This document shows, piece by piece, positions 18,317 through 26,600 of a DNA stretch of 64,000 bases. Position numbers and translations under genes: made by a program. The notes beneath the pieces are model-generated. The model ran no database searches, was not told the DNA's origin, and saw only the letters and a list, made by a program, of their open reading frames with translations. The DNA is from Acidiflorens sp963847715 (GTDB lineage: Bacteria; Acidobacteriota; Terriglobia; Terriglobales; Acidobacteriaceae). The stretch covers positions 434,001-498,000 of the forward strand of contig CAWKAZ010000012.1 in the NCBI GenBank assembly GCA_963847715.1, given 5' to 3'. Each line of letters opens with the position of its first letter. Position 1 is the first letter of the stretch.

Positions 18317-19072
18317 TCATGCTTTGTCTGTTCTTTTTGGGGAGTCTTCTTGCATGCCAAGTTTCCATGCCACCTGCCGCATCATTCCCAACAATGTTTC
18401 GGCATCGTTCCCACTCAACTCCAGACGGCGCACCAGGCGGCGCAACTTTTCTTCGGCTCCAACTTTTTGCGGATTCACGTATCCGCTCTCGCGAAGAACC
18501 CGGAGCAGCGCCTGCGTGAGCCTCTCGATCTCGGCCGATCGAGCCGCCTTTACTTTGGGGGCGAGCGCAGGTTTGCGCGTCATTGCCCGGCCCCGCACCA
18601 GTTCGTACAGGCAAATCGCTACCGCCTGCCCCAGATTCATCGAGCCATGTTCTTCCCGCGTCGGAATTCGCATCACCCAATGGCAATGACTCAATTCCTC
18701 ATTGGATAGTCCGTATCGTTCCGAGCCAAAGAGCAGCGCAACAGGCGCCGAACTCATTTTCTTCTTGATGATTCGCGCTCCTGCTTCGAGCCGGTACACG
18801 CGCTGCTGCAGATCGCGCCGAGTGGCGGCGGTTGTGCCAACCACCAGTGCACAGTCGGCAACCGCTTCGGCCACGCTCTCATACTGCTCGGCCTTGGCCA
18901 GCAATCCCGAGGCTCCCACGGCCGAGCGCGCTTCCCGAAAAGCCTTGTCATACGGATTCACGACGCGCAATCGGCGCACTCCGAAATTGCTCATGGCGCG
19001 CGCCGAGGCCCCGATATTCAAGGGATTCCGCGTCGCCACCAGCACCACTCTCAGATTGTCGATTTGACCCAT
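18317..19072 (-). CDS. trmJ: TrmJ-like tRNA 2'-O-methyltransferase (SpoU/TrmH family)
   Basis: The 251-residue protein has the SPOUT fold with its knot motifs: VVLVATRNPLNIGASARAM (motif 1, with the catalytic Asn/Arg region), ALLFGSERYGLSNEEL (motif 2) and IPTREEHGSMNLGQAVAICLYE (motif 3, AdoMet-binding). TrmJ methylates the ribose at position 32 of some tRNAs. The C-terminal 80 residues form the helical extension found in TrmJ (ERLTQALLRVLRESGYV). The name is by family resemblance; a related TrmH-family target cannot be excluded. Confidence 0.85.
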   Translation of the reverse strand: MGQIDNLRVVLVATRNPLNIGASARAMSNFGVRRLRVVNPYDKAFREARSAVGASGLLAKAEQYESVAEAVADCALVVGTTAATRRDLQQRVYRLEAGARIIKKKMSSAPVALLFGSERYGLSNEELSHCHWVMRIPTREEHGSMNLGQAVAICLYELVRGRAMTRKPALAPKVKAARSAEIERLTQALLRVLRESGYVNPQKVGAEEKLRRLVRRLELSGNDAETLLGMMRQVAWKLGMQEDSPKRTDKA

Positions 19073-19164
19073 TTCGGTAAGGTATTCATTCTACGGCTCG
19101 CGCGCGCCGAAAGCGCGTGCCCGCCGCCGCTGCGACTTCCGCACCGTGCTGAGCATCCAATGTC

Positions 19165-19193
19165 TTGTCTGCGCTAGTAACGATCAGTGCTAT
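19165..19193 (+). promoter_or_regulatory. Possible trxA promoter
   Basis: TTGTCT and TGCTAT are separated by 17 bases, about 95 nt upstream of the trxA start. Both match sigma-70 boxes only partly. Confidence 0.35.
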
Positions 19194-19286
19194 GCGATCG
19201 GTGCTACGATAGACAGTCCCGCCCAACAAGACCCGATGGTCAGTTTTGGGGGGAACAGGTAGTTTACCGAGAAATCTGGAGGATGA

Positions 19287-19625
19287 ATGGCAAGCAACAC
19301 CCTCGTCGAGGTCACCGACGCAAATTTTGATTCTGATGTACTGAAGTCTGACAAGCCCGTGCTGGTTGATTTCTGGGCGGCATGGTGCGGCCCTTGCCGC
19401 GCGATCGCCCCGATCGTTGAAGAGCTCGCCGGCGAATATCAGGGCAAAGTCAAGGTCGGCAAAATGGATGTCGACCGCAACGGCGCAACTCCCATGCGCT
19501 ACAAAGTCACCGGCATTCCAACCCTGCTGGTCTTCAAGAACGGACAAGTTGTTGAGCAACTGGTAGGCTACCGCTCCAAAGACGACATTCAGAAAGCTCT
19601 CGACCGCAAGCGAAACGTAGGATAG
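19287..19625 (+). CDS. trxA: Thioredoxin
   Basis: The 112-residue protein is a plain cytosolic thioredoxin: VLVDFWAAWCGPCRAIAPIVEELA holds the active-site WCGPC (Cys about 35 and 38), the buried Asp equivalent lies in LVDFWA, and the cis-Pro is in GIPTLLVFKNG. It reduces disulphides in ribonucleotide reductase, peroxiredoxins and other proteins. ATG at 19287 follows GGAGGATGA. It ends at a terminator shared with the convergent lexA gene. Confidence 0.95.
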   Translation: MASNTLVEVTDANFDSDVLKSDKPVLVDFWAAWCGPCRAIAPIVEELAGEYQGKVKVGKMDVDRNGATPMRYKVTGIPTLLVFKNGQVVEQLVGYRSKDDIQKALDRKRNVG

Positions 19626-19649
19626 CCGTCAGTTTTCGAACCGGAGAAG

Positions 19650-19675
19650 GCCCGGGTAGCCCCCGGGCTTTTCCG
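19650..19675. terminator. Terminator between trxA and lexA
   Basis: GCCCGGG and CCCGGGC form a 7-bp stem with a 5-nt loop, followed on the plus strand by TTTTCC. It sits between the convergent trxA and lexA genes and works best for trxA. Confidence 0.75.
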
Positions 19676-19691
19676 AGGAATAGAAACGGAC

Positions 19692-20324
19692 CTACCGCCT
19701 CATCAGTACTTCCGCAAGCACTCCGATTACCCGCCCCTGAATTTCTACCGCGGCCGCAGGCACGATCATCGGCTTCATCGTCGCATTCGAAGGTTGCAGC
19801 CGGATGTTGTCCCCCTCGCGAAAGAACCGCTTCAACGTCGCATCGGAGCCGTCGATCAACGCCACGACGATGTCTCCGTTGTGCGCAGTCTTGCTTTTCT
19901 CCACCAGTACATAGTCGCCGTCAAGAATCGCCTCGTCCTGCATCGATTCCCCGCGCACTTCGAGAACAAATACTTCCTTTGAACGCACAAAGTCGGCGAG
20001 CGAGATAGTCTCCGCAGTCTGCACCGCCTCAATCGGACGCCCCGCCGCAATCCGGCCCACCAGCGGCAGCACCATCGCTGTGTTCACGGCCATCGATTGC
20101 TTGAGCTTTCCCCGTGGAGGCAGCAGATCAATTGACCGGCTGCGGTTGTAATCGCGCGTCAGCAGGCCCTTTTTCTCCAGATTCGTGATGTGCTTGTGAA
20201 CAGTGGCGAGGGAATTGAGCCCCATCGCCTCCTTAATCTCTTCAAACGAAGGGGAGTATCCCTTCTCTGACACAAAGCGGGACAGGAAGTCGTAGAGTTC
20301 GCGTTGCCGCCGTGTAATCGCCAT
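19692..20324 (-). CDS. lexA: LexA repressor
   Basis: The 210-residue protein has the N-terminal winged-helix domain (RRQRELYDFLSRFV, YSPSFEEIKEAMGL, LATVHKHITNLEKKGLL) and the C-terminal S24 self-cleavage domain. The scissile Ala-Gly lies in GRIAAGRPIEAV; the catalytic Ser is in RGESMQDEAI and the Lys in DATLKRFF. LexA represses SOS genes and cleaves itself when RecA filaments form. A strong promoter lies so close that the mRNA would be leaderless (see the promoter entry). I saw no familiar SOS box by eye; the Acidobacteriota operator may differ. Confidence 0.95.
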   Translation of the reverse strand: MAITRRQRELYDFLSRFVSEKGYSPSFEEIKEAMGLNSLATVHKHITNLEKKGLLTRDYNRSRSIDLLPPRGKLKQSMAVNTAMVLPLVGRIAAGRPIEAVQTAETISLADFVRSKEVFVLEVRGESMQDEAILDGDYVLVEKSKTAHNGDIVVALIDGSDATLKRFFREGDNIRLQPSNATMKPMIVPAAAVEIQGRVIGVLAEVLMRR

Positions 20325-20330
20325 GCCGGG

Positions 20331-20359
20331 AGCATAGGCGAAGGTAAGGCGAATGTCAA
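20331..20359 (-). promoter_or_regulatory. lexA promoter, apparently leaderless
   Basis: On the minus strand TTGACA (20354-20359) and TATGCT (20331-20336) are 17 bases apart. The ATG at 20324 begins 6 bases after the -10 box, where transcription should start, so there is no room for an SD site. Confidence 0.6.
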
Positions 20360-20470
20360 GATTCTCCAGAGGACGAAGGTGATACGCGAGCGGATCGGCC
20401 CCAGCCCCATTCTTTCAGCAGCCGAAAACTCGCTGTAAGCTTTTATCATCTTAGATGTTCGAGGTGGGTA

Positions 20471-20935
20471 ATGCCCGCGATTTCCCTGAAGGTAAACGGT
20501 CGCGCTCACACGGTGGACGTCGATCCCGAGACTCCGCTGCTATACGTTCTCAGCGACGATCTTGAACTGCGTGGCCCGAAATTTGGCTGTGGCCTGGCAC
20601 AGTGCGGAGCCTGCACAGTCATTCTGCGTGGACGGCCTGTGCGCTCGTGCGTGATGCCGGTCAGCGCCGTGAAGGAAGACGAAGTCACGACGCTCGAGGG
20701 CTTGGGAACACCAGAAAAGCCACACGCGATTCAGGACGCGTTTATCGCCGAGGAGGCGGCGCAGTGCGGCTTCTGCTTGAGCGGAGTGATCCTCACGGCG
20801 AAGACGCTTCTGGATCAGAATCCAGACGCCTCAGACGATCAACTGCAAGAAGGTCTATCGCACGTGCTGTGCCGATGTTTCGCCCATACTAGGATGCTGC
20901 GCGCCATCAAGCGCTACCAGAAGGGTCTCGCATGA
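20471..20935 (+). CDS. 2Fe-2S subunit of a molybdenum hydroxylase (IorA/CoxS family)
   Basis: The 154-residue protein has a plant-ferredoxin-like N-terminal half with the cluster loop CGLAQCGACTV (plus RSCVMPV) and a helical C-terminal half with the second cluster motifs CGFCLSG and CRCFAHTRM. Both 2Fe-2S clusters pass electrons from the Mo cofactor outward. It overlaps the large-subunit gene (ATGA). The two-gene layout without an FAD subunit, and a Tat signal on the partner, point to the isoquinoline 1-oxidoreductase or aldehyde oxidase type that reduces a cytochrome or quinone. The substrate is not known. Confidence 0.9.
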   Translation: MPAISLKVNGRAHTVDVDPETPLLYVLSDDLELRGPKFGCGLAQCGACTVILRGRPVRSCVMPVSAVKEDEVTTLEGLGTPEKPHAIQDAFIAEEAAQCGFCLSGVILTAKTLLDQNPDASDDQLQEGLSHVLCRCFAHTRMLRAIKRYQKGLA

Positions 20936-23247
20936 AGAAGGAGATCTCACGTCGCGACTTCGTCAAGGCTTCCGGTGCGCTGGTGGTCTCCTTCAGCGCG
21001 GCATCGTTCATCGCTACGTCGATCAGCCCTTTCGCGTCTGCCCAAGGGCCATTCGATACGCACCGATCGCATGTTGATCCCGAGAAACTGGACTCCTGGT
21101 TGGCGGTCGCTTCCGATGGCACAGTCACCGCGTACACCGGAAAATGTGATTTCGGACAAGGCATGTTTACGGTCCAGACCCAGTTGGTGGCCGAGGAACT
21201 GTGCGTGCCACTTGATCGCGTGAAGCTGATTCAGTGTGATACCTCCATAACCCCGGATCAGGGAACAACCTCGGGAAGTCAATCAACGCCCACGAATTTC
21301 AATACGGAGAACCTGGCGCAGGCGGCGGCCACCGCGCGCGAGGCCCTGATCGGAATGGCGGCACAGAGATTGGGTGTGTCGGCAGATCAACTTACGATCG
21401 AGGATGGCGTCGTCACGGCGAAGAACGGTCTTCACGTGCGGCTACGGAGATCTGATTGGGGGCAAGCACTTCGACCTGAAAGTGAGCGCGACAGCGAAAC
21501 GCAGGTCGCCGAAAGAGTGGAAGATCATGGGAAAACCTGTTCCCTCGATGGACAGAGTTGCGCTCATGACCGGCACGTTCGAGTTCGTCCACAACGTGCG
21601 CGTGCCCGCGATGGTTCACGGTCGAGTTGTACGTCCGCCGCAGATTGGAGCCACAGTTGCTAGCGTAGACGAAAAATCCGTCCAGAGTATTCCGGGCCTC
21701 ATCAAGGTTGTAGTCAAAAAGAACTTCGTTGGCGTGGTGGCGGAGAAGCAGTGGCAAGCGGCGAAGGCGGCAAAGGATCTGAACGTCAAGTGGAATGCCT
21801 GCTACTGACACTGCCGGCACAAAAGGACTTCTACGACTATCTGCGGAAACAGCCGTCACGCGAGACGATGCTGGTCAATTCCAAGGACGTGGACGTCAAA
21901 TTGAAGTCGGCCGCGCGGGTGTTGAAAGCAACATACGTGCATCCCTACCAGGCGCATGGTTCGATTGGTTCTTCGTGCGCGGTAGCGGATGTTCACGCGG
22001 ACCACGCGACCGTCTGGTCAGCAACGCAATCGGTGTACCCGACACAACATGGCGTCTCGACGCTGATTGGCTTGCCACTCGAGAGCGTGCGCGTGATCTT
22101 CGTTCGCGGTTCGGGTTGTTACGGCCTGAATGCTGCGGATACGGTTTCGTATGACGCAGCGTTGCTTTCCCAAGCCGTGCACCGGCCTGTTCGGGTTCAA
22201 CTCACACGGCAGGACGAATTCATTTCCGAAAACTACGGTGCGGCCTGCGTGATTGAGCAACGAGCAGGAGTCGATGCGAACGGCAGGATTGAAGTGTGGG
22301 ATTGTGAGACGTGGTCGGCATCGTTAGGTGGGAGGCCGGGATATGAAAAACCTGGAAACGTAATCACCGGTATGCTGGCCGGCTTCGATCCGGAAGCAAT
22401 TACACCTCGGGCAGCGGTCGAGCCCACAGGCGAATTGCGCAACGGCAACAACGCCGTTCCGTCATATGTTGTCGGTTGCGTGGGTGGGAAGTGTGGTGGC
22501 GCGGGTTCGATCCGCAGTGAACGAGTGCTCACGCATGCAGTGAAGTCGCCTTTCTTCACCGGACCCCTGCGGTCGCCAATCCGGTTGCAAAACACGTTCG
22601 CGCACGAGTCGTTTATGGACGAAATCAGCGCAAACGTTAAAGCGGACCCCGTCGCCTACCGGCTACAACACCTTGAAGAGACGCGAGTCATTGACGTCGT
22701 GAAGGCGGCTGCGAAGGCCGCGAAATGGGATGCTCGTCCCTCCCCAAAACTGGGCAATCCAAACAAGGGCGTTGTTACAGGACGCGGTATCGCTTGCGTC
22801 GCGTATGAAGGCGACAACGGATACGCTGCGCTGGTCGCGGAAGTCGAGGTCGACCAAGTAAGCGGGCGGGTGCGGCCCAAGCGCTTTGTGGTCGCCCATG
22901 ATTGCGGACCGATTTCGAATCCAGAAGGGTTGAGAAATCAGATTGAGGGCGGAGTATTGCAAGGGACAAGCCGCGCTCTGGGCGAAGAGATCACCTGGGA
23001 TGATCACGCGATCACCTCCATCGACTGGAAGACTTATCACACGCTGCCCTTGGGAATCCAGGTTCCCCTCATCGAGTGCGTTCTCATCGACCGTTCAGAA
23101 GCGAAAGCGACGGGCGCGGGAGAGACGGCGATTACACTCGCCGCTGCTGCGATCGGCAATGCGGTTTTCGATGCAACAGGCGCGCGGCTTCGTGAAGTGC
23201 CTTTCACCCCGGATCGTGTGAAAGCTGCACTATTGTCGCGGGGATGA
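20932..23247 (+). CDS. Molybdopterin-binding subunit of a molybdenum hydroxylase (IorB-like; two frameshifts)
   Basis: The N-terminus carries a Tat signal (SRRDFVKASGALVVSFSAASF). The frame breaks at about 21440 (after NGLHV) and again near 21800 (after VKWNA). Between these the correct reading is one base ahead: GDLIGGKHFDLKV, then KPVPSMDRVALMTG. The two shifts cancel, so the span is exactly 772 codons. The last part holds the Mo-pterin signatures: HPYQAHGSIGSSCAVADV, RPVRVQLTRQDEF, LRSPIRLQNTFAHESFMDE and GAGETAITLAAAAIGNAVFDATG (Glu of the active site in the last). It hydroxylates an N-heterocycle or aldehyde in the periplasm. Uncorrected, it would be a broken gene with stops at 21663 and 21808. 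Confidence 0.85.
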
Positions 23248-23308
23248 ACACACCCGCCTACGCCAACGCGCGACTCTACTGCGTTGCTCAGGCGCTGCCC
23301 CGCTATAC

Positions 23309-23659
23309 TTGAAAGTCGAAGGGTACAACATGGGTTGCTTTGGCTACAGTCGTTTGGTCTTCAACGCCGTCCATTGTTTTATGGTCATTTGTGTCCTCGA
23401 TGTTCGGCCCATCCTGATTGTTGGTCTCCTCAAGCTCGTCTCAGCCTTATTGCTGGCTTGTCTCCTTGCGTTTGTCGTCGTTCACTCCTCGAATATCTGC
23501 CGACTGATCACAGCCTGCTTGGGCGTGCTCTCGGTTTCTTACTTCCCGCTAGTCGTCGATCAGCGATGGGTAGAGCAGTCGCATTCGACGATCGCGGTTC
23601 TGAGTGAACCCAGCCTCTCTCCGCTATTCCAGCGTCCACCACCCGTCCTCTCTCTGTAA
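23309..23659 (+). CDS. Possible small membrane protein (doubtful)
   Basis: A TTG-started frame of 116 residues contains a hydrophobic middle (LLKLVSALLLACLLAFVVVHSS) but lacks an SD site and resembles no family. It fills most of a 517-nt gap (23248-23764) between the molybdenum hydroxylase and the MutS-like gene. It may simply be an open frame in a non-coding stretch. Confidence 0.25.
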   Translation: MKVEGYNMGCFGYSRLVFNAVHCFMVICVLDVRPILIVGLLKLVSALLLACLLAFVVVHSSNICRLITACLGVLSVSYFPLVVDQRWVEQSHSTIAVLSEPSLSPLFQRPPPVLSL

Positions 23660-23764
23660 TCCGTCTTGAACGGAAGCTGCGAGCCGTCCCGTTGGACGGC
23701 CGCAATCATTGCCTTTGTGCTCCAGAGAGTCAGGCGAATCAGCCTGAAGAGAGACGGTGTGGCC

Positions 23765-25627
23765 ATGGATCCTTCTCAGTTGCGAGAACGCAATGTTCTG
23801 CCGACCCCTGCGCGCGAGACCCCAGAAAGTGAATACGCTCGACACATCAATGAACGACAACGGCAACTTGCCAGTACCGAAGTTCTGCATCGGCGTCTAT
23901 GGACCTACCTGGTATTCGCCGTCGTGGCCAGCATCGCCCTGGCGTGGGTGGCGCATTCATCCCACTCGATTCCGACCTATTGGATTGTTCTGCCCGGGAT
24001 CGTAGCGTTGTCGATCGTCCAGTCGCTTACCAAAAACTCGCGCCTGCATGGCCGTTTGCAGAGGATCATAGATTCTTACGACCGAGGCCTGCGGCGTCTG
24101 CGAAACCAGTGGCAAGGGCAAGGGATTGCCGGCGAGGAATTTCGCCCGGAAACCCACGAGTACGCTTCCGATCTGGATCTCTTTGGCACTGGGTCGCTTT
24201 TCGAACTGCTTTGCACGGCGCGCACGGGCATCGGTCGGGCCATGTTGGCAAACTGGCTGCTCCATCCGGCGGAATATCGCGAGATTACAGATCGACAAGT
24301 GGCAATTGCAGAACTTCGCGACCGCCTGGACCTTCGCGAGGATTGGGCTTCGGTTGAGGGTAGTGCAATGGATCAGACAGGTTCCGCTATCTACGAATGG
24401 GCTGGCGCGCCTGACATAGTTTTTCCGTCTTACCTGCGGGTTCTCGGGATTGCCCTACCAAGTTGCCTGATTGCGACGCTCGTCTTGGCGGGCGTCGGAG
24501 CGCTTGGGTTGCACTGGCGTTGGTTCGTCGTCGTTCTTCTTGCCCTGGAGGGCTTGCTGTCGGCGGCGACTCTGCGGAAAACAAGGCGAGCCTCCGCCAA
24601 CGTTGTCTTTCCGTCGTTCGAACTCGGATTGCTTGCTCCGATGCTGGCGCGGTTGGAGGAAGAACATCTCCAGTCCCCGCTACTGCAATCGTTGCAGTCG
24701 CAACTGAGGGCTTCGCCGGGCAGTCCCGCAAAACAGATTCGAAGGCTGAGTTTGTGGGCGTGGCTACTAGGGCTTCGACAGATCGAATACTTTGCTCTGC
24801 TCGCTGCGCCGCTCCTGTGGGGAACGAATCTCGCCATGCTCATCGAACACTGGCGGCAGCAAAACCGGGAGAATCTGGCCAGATGGCTGGATGCCCTGGC
24901 ACAGTTCGAAGCCCTGCTCTGTTTTGCCCGTCATTATTACGAAAATCCAGATCACACTTTTGCCATCCTCGAACCGCAATCGGATTCGCTGTTTCAAGCC
25001 GAAGCGCTGGGTCATCCGTTACTCGATCGCGACACCTGCGTTCGATCCGACATCGCGCTCGATGCGCGCGGCACGCAACTGATGATGGTGAGCGGTTCCA
25101 ACATGTCGGGGAAGAGCACCCTCCTGCGTTCGGTCGGCGTGAGCTGTGTCTTGGCGCTGGCGGGGGCTCCGGTGCGCGCCGCTCGCCTTCGGATTTCGTC
25201 GTTGCGGATCGGTTGCTCTATCGCTGTTCGCGACTCTCTTCTGCAAGGGAAGTCGCGGTTCCAGGCTGAAGTGGAACGCCTGAAGTGGATTCTGGATTTG
25301 TCGAATAAGAACCGCGTGCTCTTCTTGTTGGACGAAGTTTTAGGTGGGACGAATTCGAACGACCGCTTTTTCGGAGCCAAGGCGGTTGTCGGACAATTAA
25401 TCGCGAACGACGCGATTGGTCTGGTGACGACTCACGATCTGACGCTTAGCGACGTTGTCCAAATTTTCGACGGACGGGCAATCAACGTGCATTTTGAAGA
25501 ACACTATGCGAGCGGCGAAATGCTGTTTGACTATCGGATGCTGCCCGGTGTGCTGCCCCGCACCAATGGCCTGCATGTAATGGCTGCCTTGGGACTAGTG
25601 CCGAAGGCCAAGAATCATGATGCTTAG
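23765..25627 (+). CDS. Membrane-anchored MutS-family ATPase
   Basis: ATG at 23765 (upstream GAGAGA) gives 620 residues. The C-terminal part is a MutS ATPase domain: Walker A SGSNMSGKSTLLRSVG (about residue 445), Walker B RVLFLLDEVLGGTNSNDR (about 517-534), then TTHDLTLSD. The MutS core-like helical region precedes it. Unlike true MutS there is no mismatch-recognition domain I, and there are two hydrophobic segments: about 45-90 (YLVFAVVASIALAWVAH, YWIVLPGIVALSIV) and about 225-270. Such proteins are not repair enzymes by evidence; their role is unknown. An acidic-basic linker after the first helices faces the cytoplasm in a simple model. Confidence 0.82.
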   Translation: MDPSQLRERNVLPTPARETPESEYARHINERQRQLASTEVLHRRLWTYLVFAVVASIALAWVAHSSHSIPTYWIVLPGIVALSIVQSLTKNSRLHGRLQRIIDSYDRGLRRLRNQWQGQGIAGEEFRPETHEYASDLDLFGTGSLFELLCTARTGIGRAMLANWLLHPAEYREITDRQVAIAELRDRLDLREDWASVEGSAMDQTGSAIYEWAGAPDIVFPSYLRVLGIALPSCLIATLVLAGVGALGLHWRWFVVVLLALEGLLSAATLRKTRRASANVVFPSFELGLLAPMLARLEEEHLQSPLLQSLQSQLRASPGSPAKQIRRLSLWAWLLGLRQIEYFALLAAPLLWGTNLAMLIEHWRQQNRENLARWLDALAQFEALLCFARHYYENPDHTFAILEPQSDSLFQAEALGHPLLDRDTCVRSDIALDARGTQLMMVSGSNMSGKSTLLRSVGVSCVLALAGAPVRAARLRISSLRIGCSIAVRDSLLQGKSRFQAEVERLKWILDLSNKNRVLFLLDEVLGGTNSNDRFFGAKAVVGQLIANDAIGLVTTHDLTLSDVVQIFDGRAINVHFEEHYASGEMLFDYRMLPGVLPRTNGLHVMAALGLVPKAKNHDA

Positions 25628-25637
25628 CGCCGGGTGC

Positions 25638-25668
25638 CCCATTCATCGCGCATTTTGCGATGAGTGGG
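25638..25668. terminator. Hairpin between convergent genes
   Basis: CCCATTCATCGC and GCGATGAGTGGG form a 12-bp stem with one G-T mismatch and a 7-nt loop. It lies between the MutS-like (plus) and HEAT (minus) genes. It may terminate both or be a dispersed hairpin element. Confidence 0.5.
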
Positions 25669-25687
25669 TACGACGGGCCCCGCGTTC

Positions 25688-26209
25688 TCACCGCTCAAGC
25701 TTATGCAGCAACTTCCGGCTCCGCGCCTTCATCGCCGCAGTGCCCCGTCGAGTAGCCTCGCGCAGAATCTCGATCACTTCAGGCCGAATACTCGGGTCGT
25801 CTTGTGCCAAGTCAGCCAGCCCCTGAAGGGCGAATGTCTTGACAATGGAACTGCGGTCTTCCAGATATCCGACCAACAAAGAGGTTGCGAGATTCCGTTG
25901 CTTGGCGTTCAGCACCAGTCTCGGAACCATGACCGCCAGATGCCAGCGCAATTCCTGTTGTTCGGTTTCCGCCATCAACCCGAGTAGTTCTCCCTTGTAG
26001 GGCTGGAGCAAATCGCGTTTCCCCCGCGTGACCTTCTCGGCGGCATCCGCCGCCCTCATTCGCACCACTGGATCTTCCGACCACAACCCCTCCATCAACT
26101 CGGAGAAAAGCTCCGGCGTCTGGGCGACCATTGCTGCCACTTCGTCAGAACGGCCAATCCTCCTCCGGTCTCCGCCTCGCAATAGATCAAGGATGTGTTT
26201 TCGAGCCAT
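25688..26209 (-). CDS. HEAT-repeat protein
   Basis: The 173-residue protein is all alpha-helical, with repeat units such as LFSELMEGLWSEDPVVRMRAADAAEKVTR, LGLMAETEQQELRWHLAVMVPRL, and a unit ending VKTFALQGLADLAQDDPSIR. These are HEAT/armadillo repeats, which make a curved surface for protein binding. It has no signal peptide. Its partner is unknown. The gene is read toward the MutS-like gene. Confidence 0.8.
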   Translation of the reverse strand: MARKHILDLLRGGDRRRIGRSDEVAAMVAQTPELFSELMEGLWSEDPVVRMRAADAAEKVTRGKRDLLQPYKGELLGLMAETEQQELRWHLAVMVPRLVLNAKQRNLATSLLVGYLEDRSSIVKTFALQGLADLAQDDPSIRPEVIEILREATRRGTAAMKARSRKLLHKLER

Positions 26210-26309
26210 TGCCCGTGGTTTACCTCTATGCTCCCGTGGACTCCGTGTTCATGTTTCCTGATGGCGCCGAATCAAAGTCGTCCAACCATCCATTGACACC
26301 GCTGTTAAA

Positions 26310-26590
26310 ATAGTAACTAGGCCAAAAGCCAGAAACGACCGGTTCTTTGACAACTTACTCGGGTTAAGCCAGTCAGAAGTGGGCATACCGAAAAAAGCGC
26401 CACATCATCGCGAACATGGCGCTAAGTCTATGATTCATAAATACTTTACTCGTAAGTCCTTATTCCTCAAAGACCTGACGAGAATTGCCCTCCAAGTCTT
26501 TGATTCTCAAAGACCGGGGGGAGGGGGGTACCCCTTCTCAAGAAGGTGAAGTGATCCCCAGTTCCCGAAATGGGAAGCCCGAAAGTCCAA
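26310..26590. repeat. Repeat-rich non-coding segment with CAAAGACC units and a G-tract
   Basis: This space (part of 26210-26600) lacks a plausible gene. It contains related short units: AAGTCTATGATTCATAAA, CTCAAAGACCTGAC, then AAGTCTTTGATTCTCAAAGA leading into CCGGGGGGAGGGGGGTACCCC. The last G-tract and CCCC could pair, or fold as a G-quadruplex. I recall similar patterns in other Acidobacteriota spacers, but cannot check. Confidence 0.5.
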
Positions 26591-26600
26591 CGATCGCGAC

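Noticed and set aside
19287..19625. trxA as the partner of the VKOR gene
   Set aside because: It has no signal peptide and is 3.7 kb away; VKOR works on exported thioredoxin-like proteins.
26210..26600. tRNA or small rRNA gene in the repeat-rich spacer
   Set aside because: No cloverleaf, CCA end or T-loop GTTCRANNC was found.
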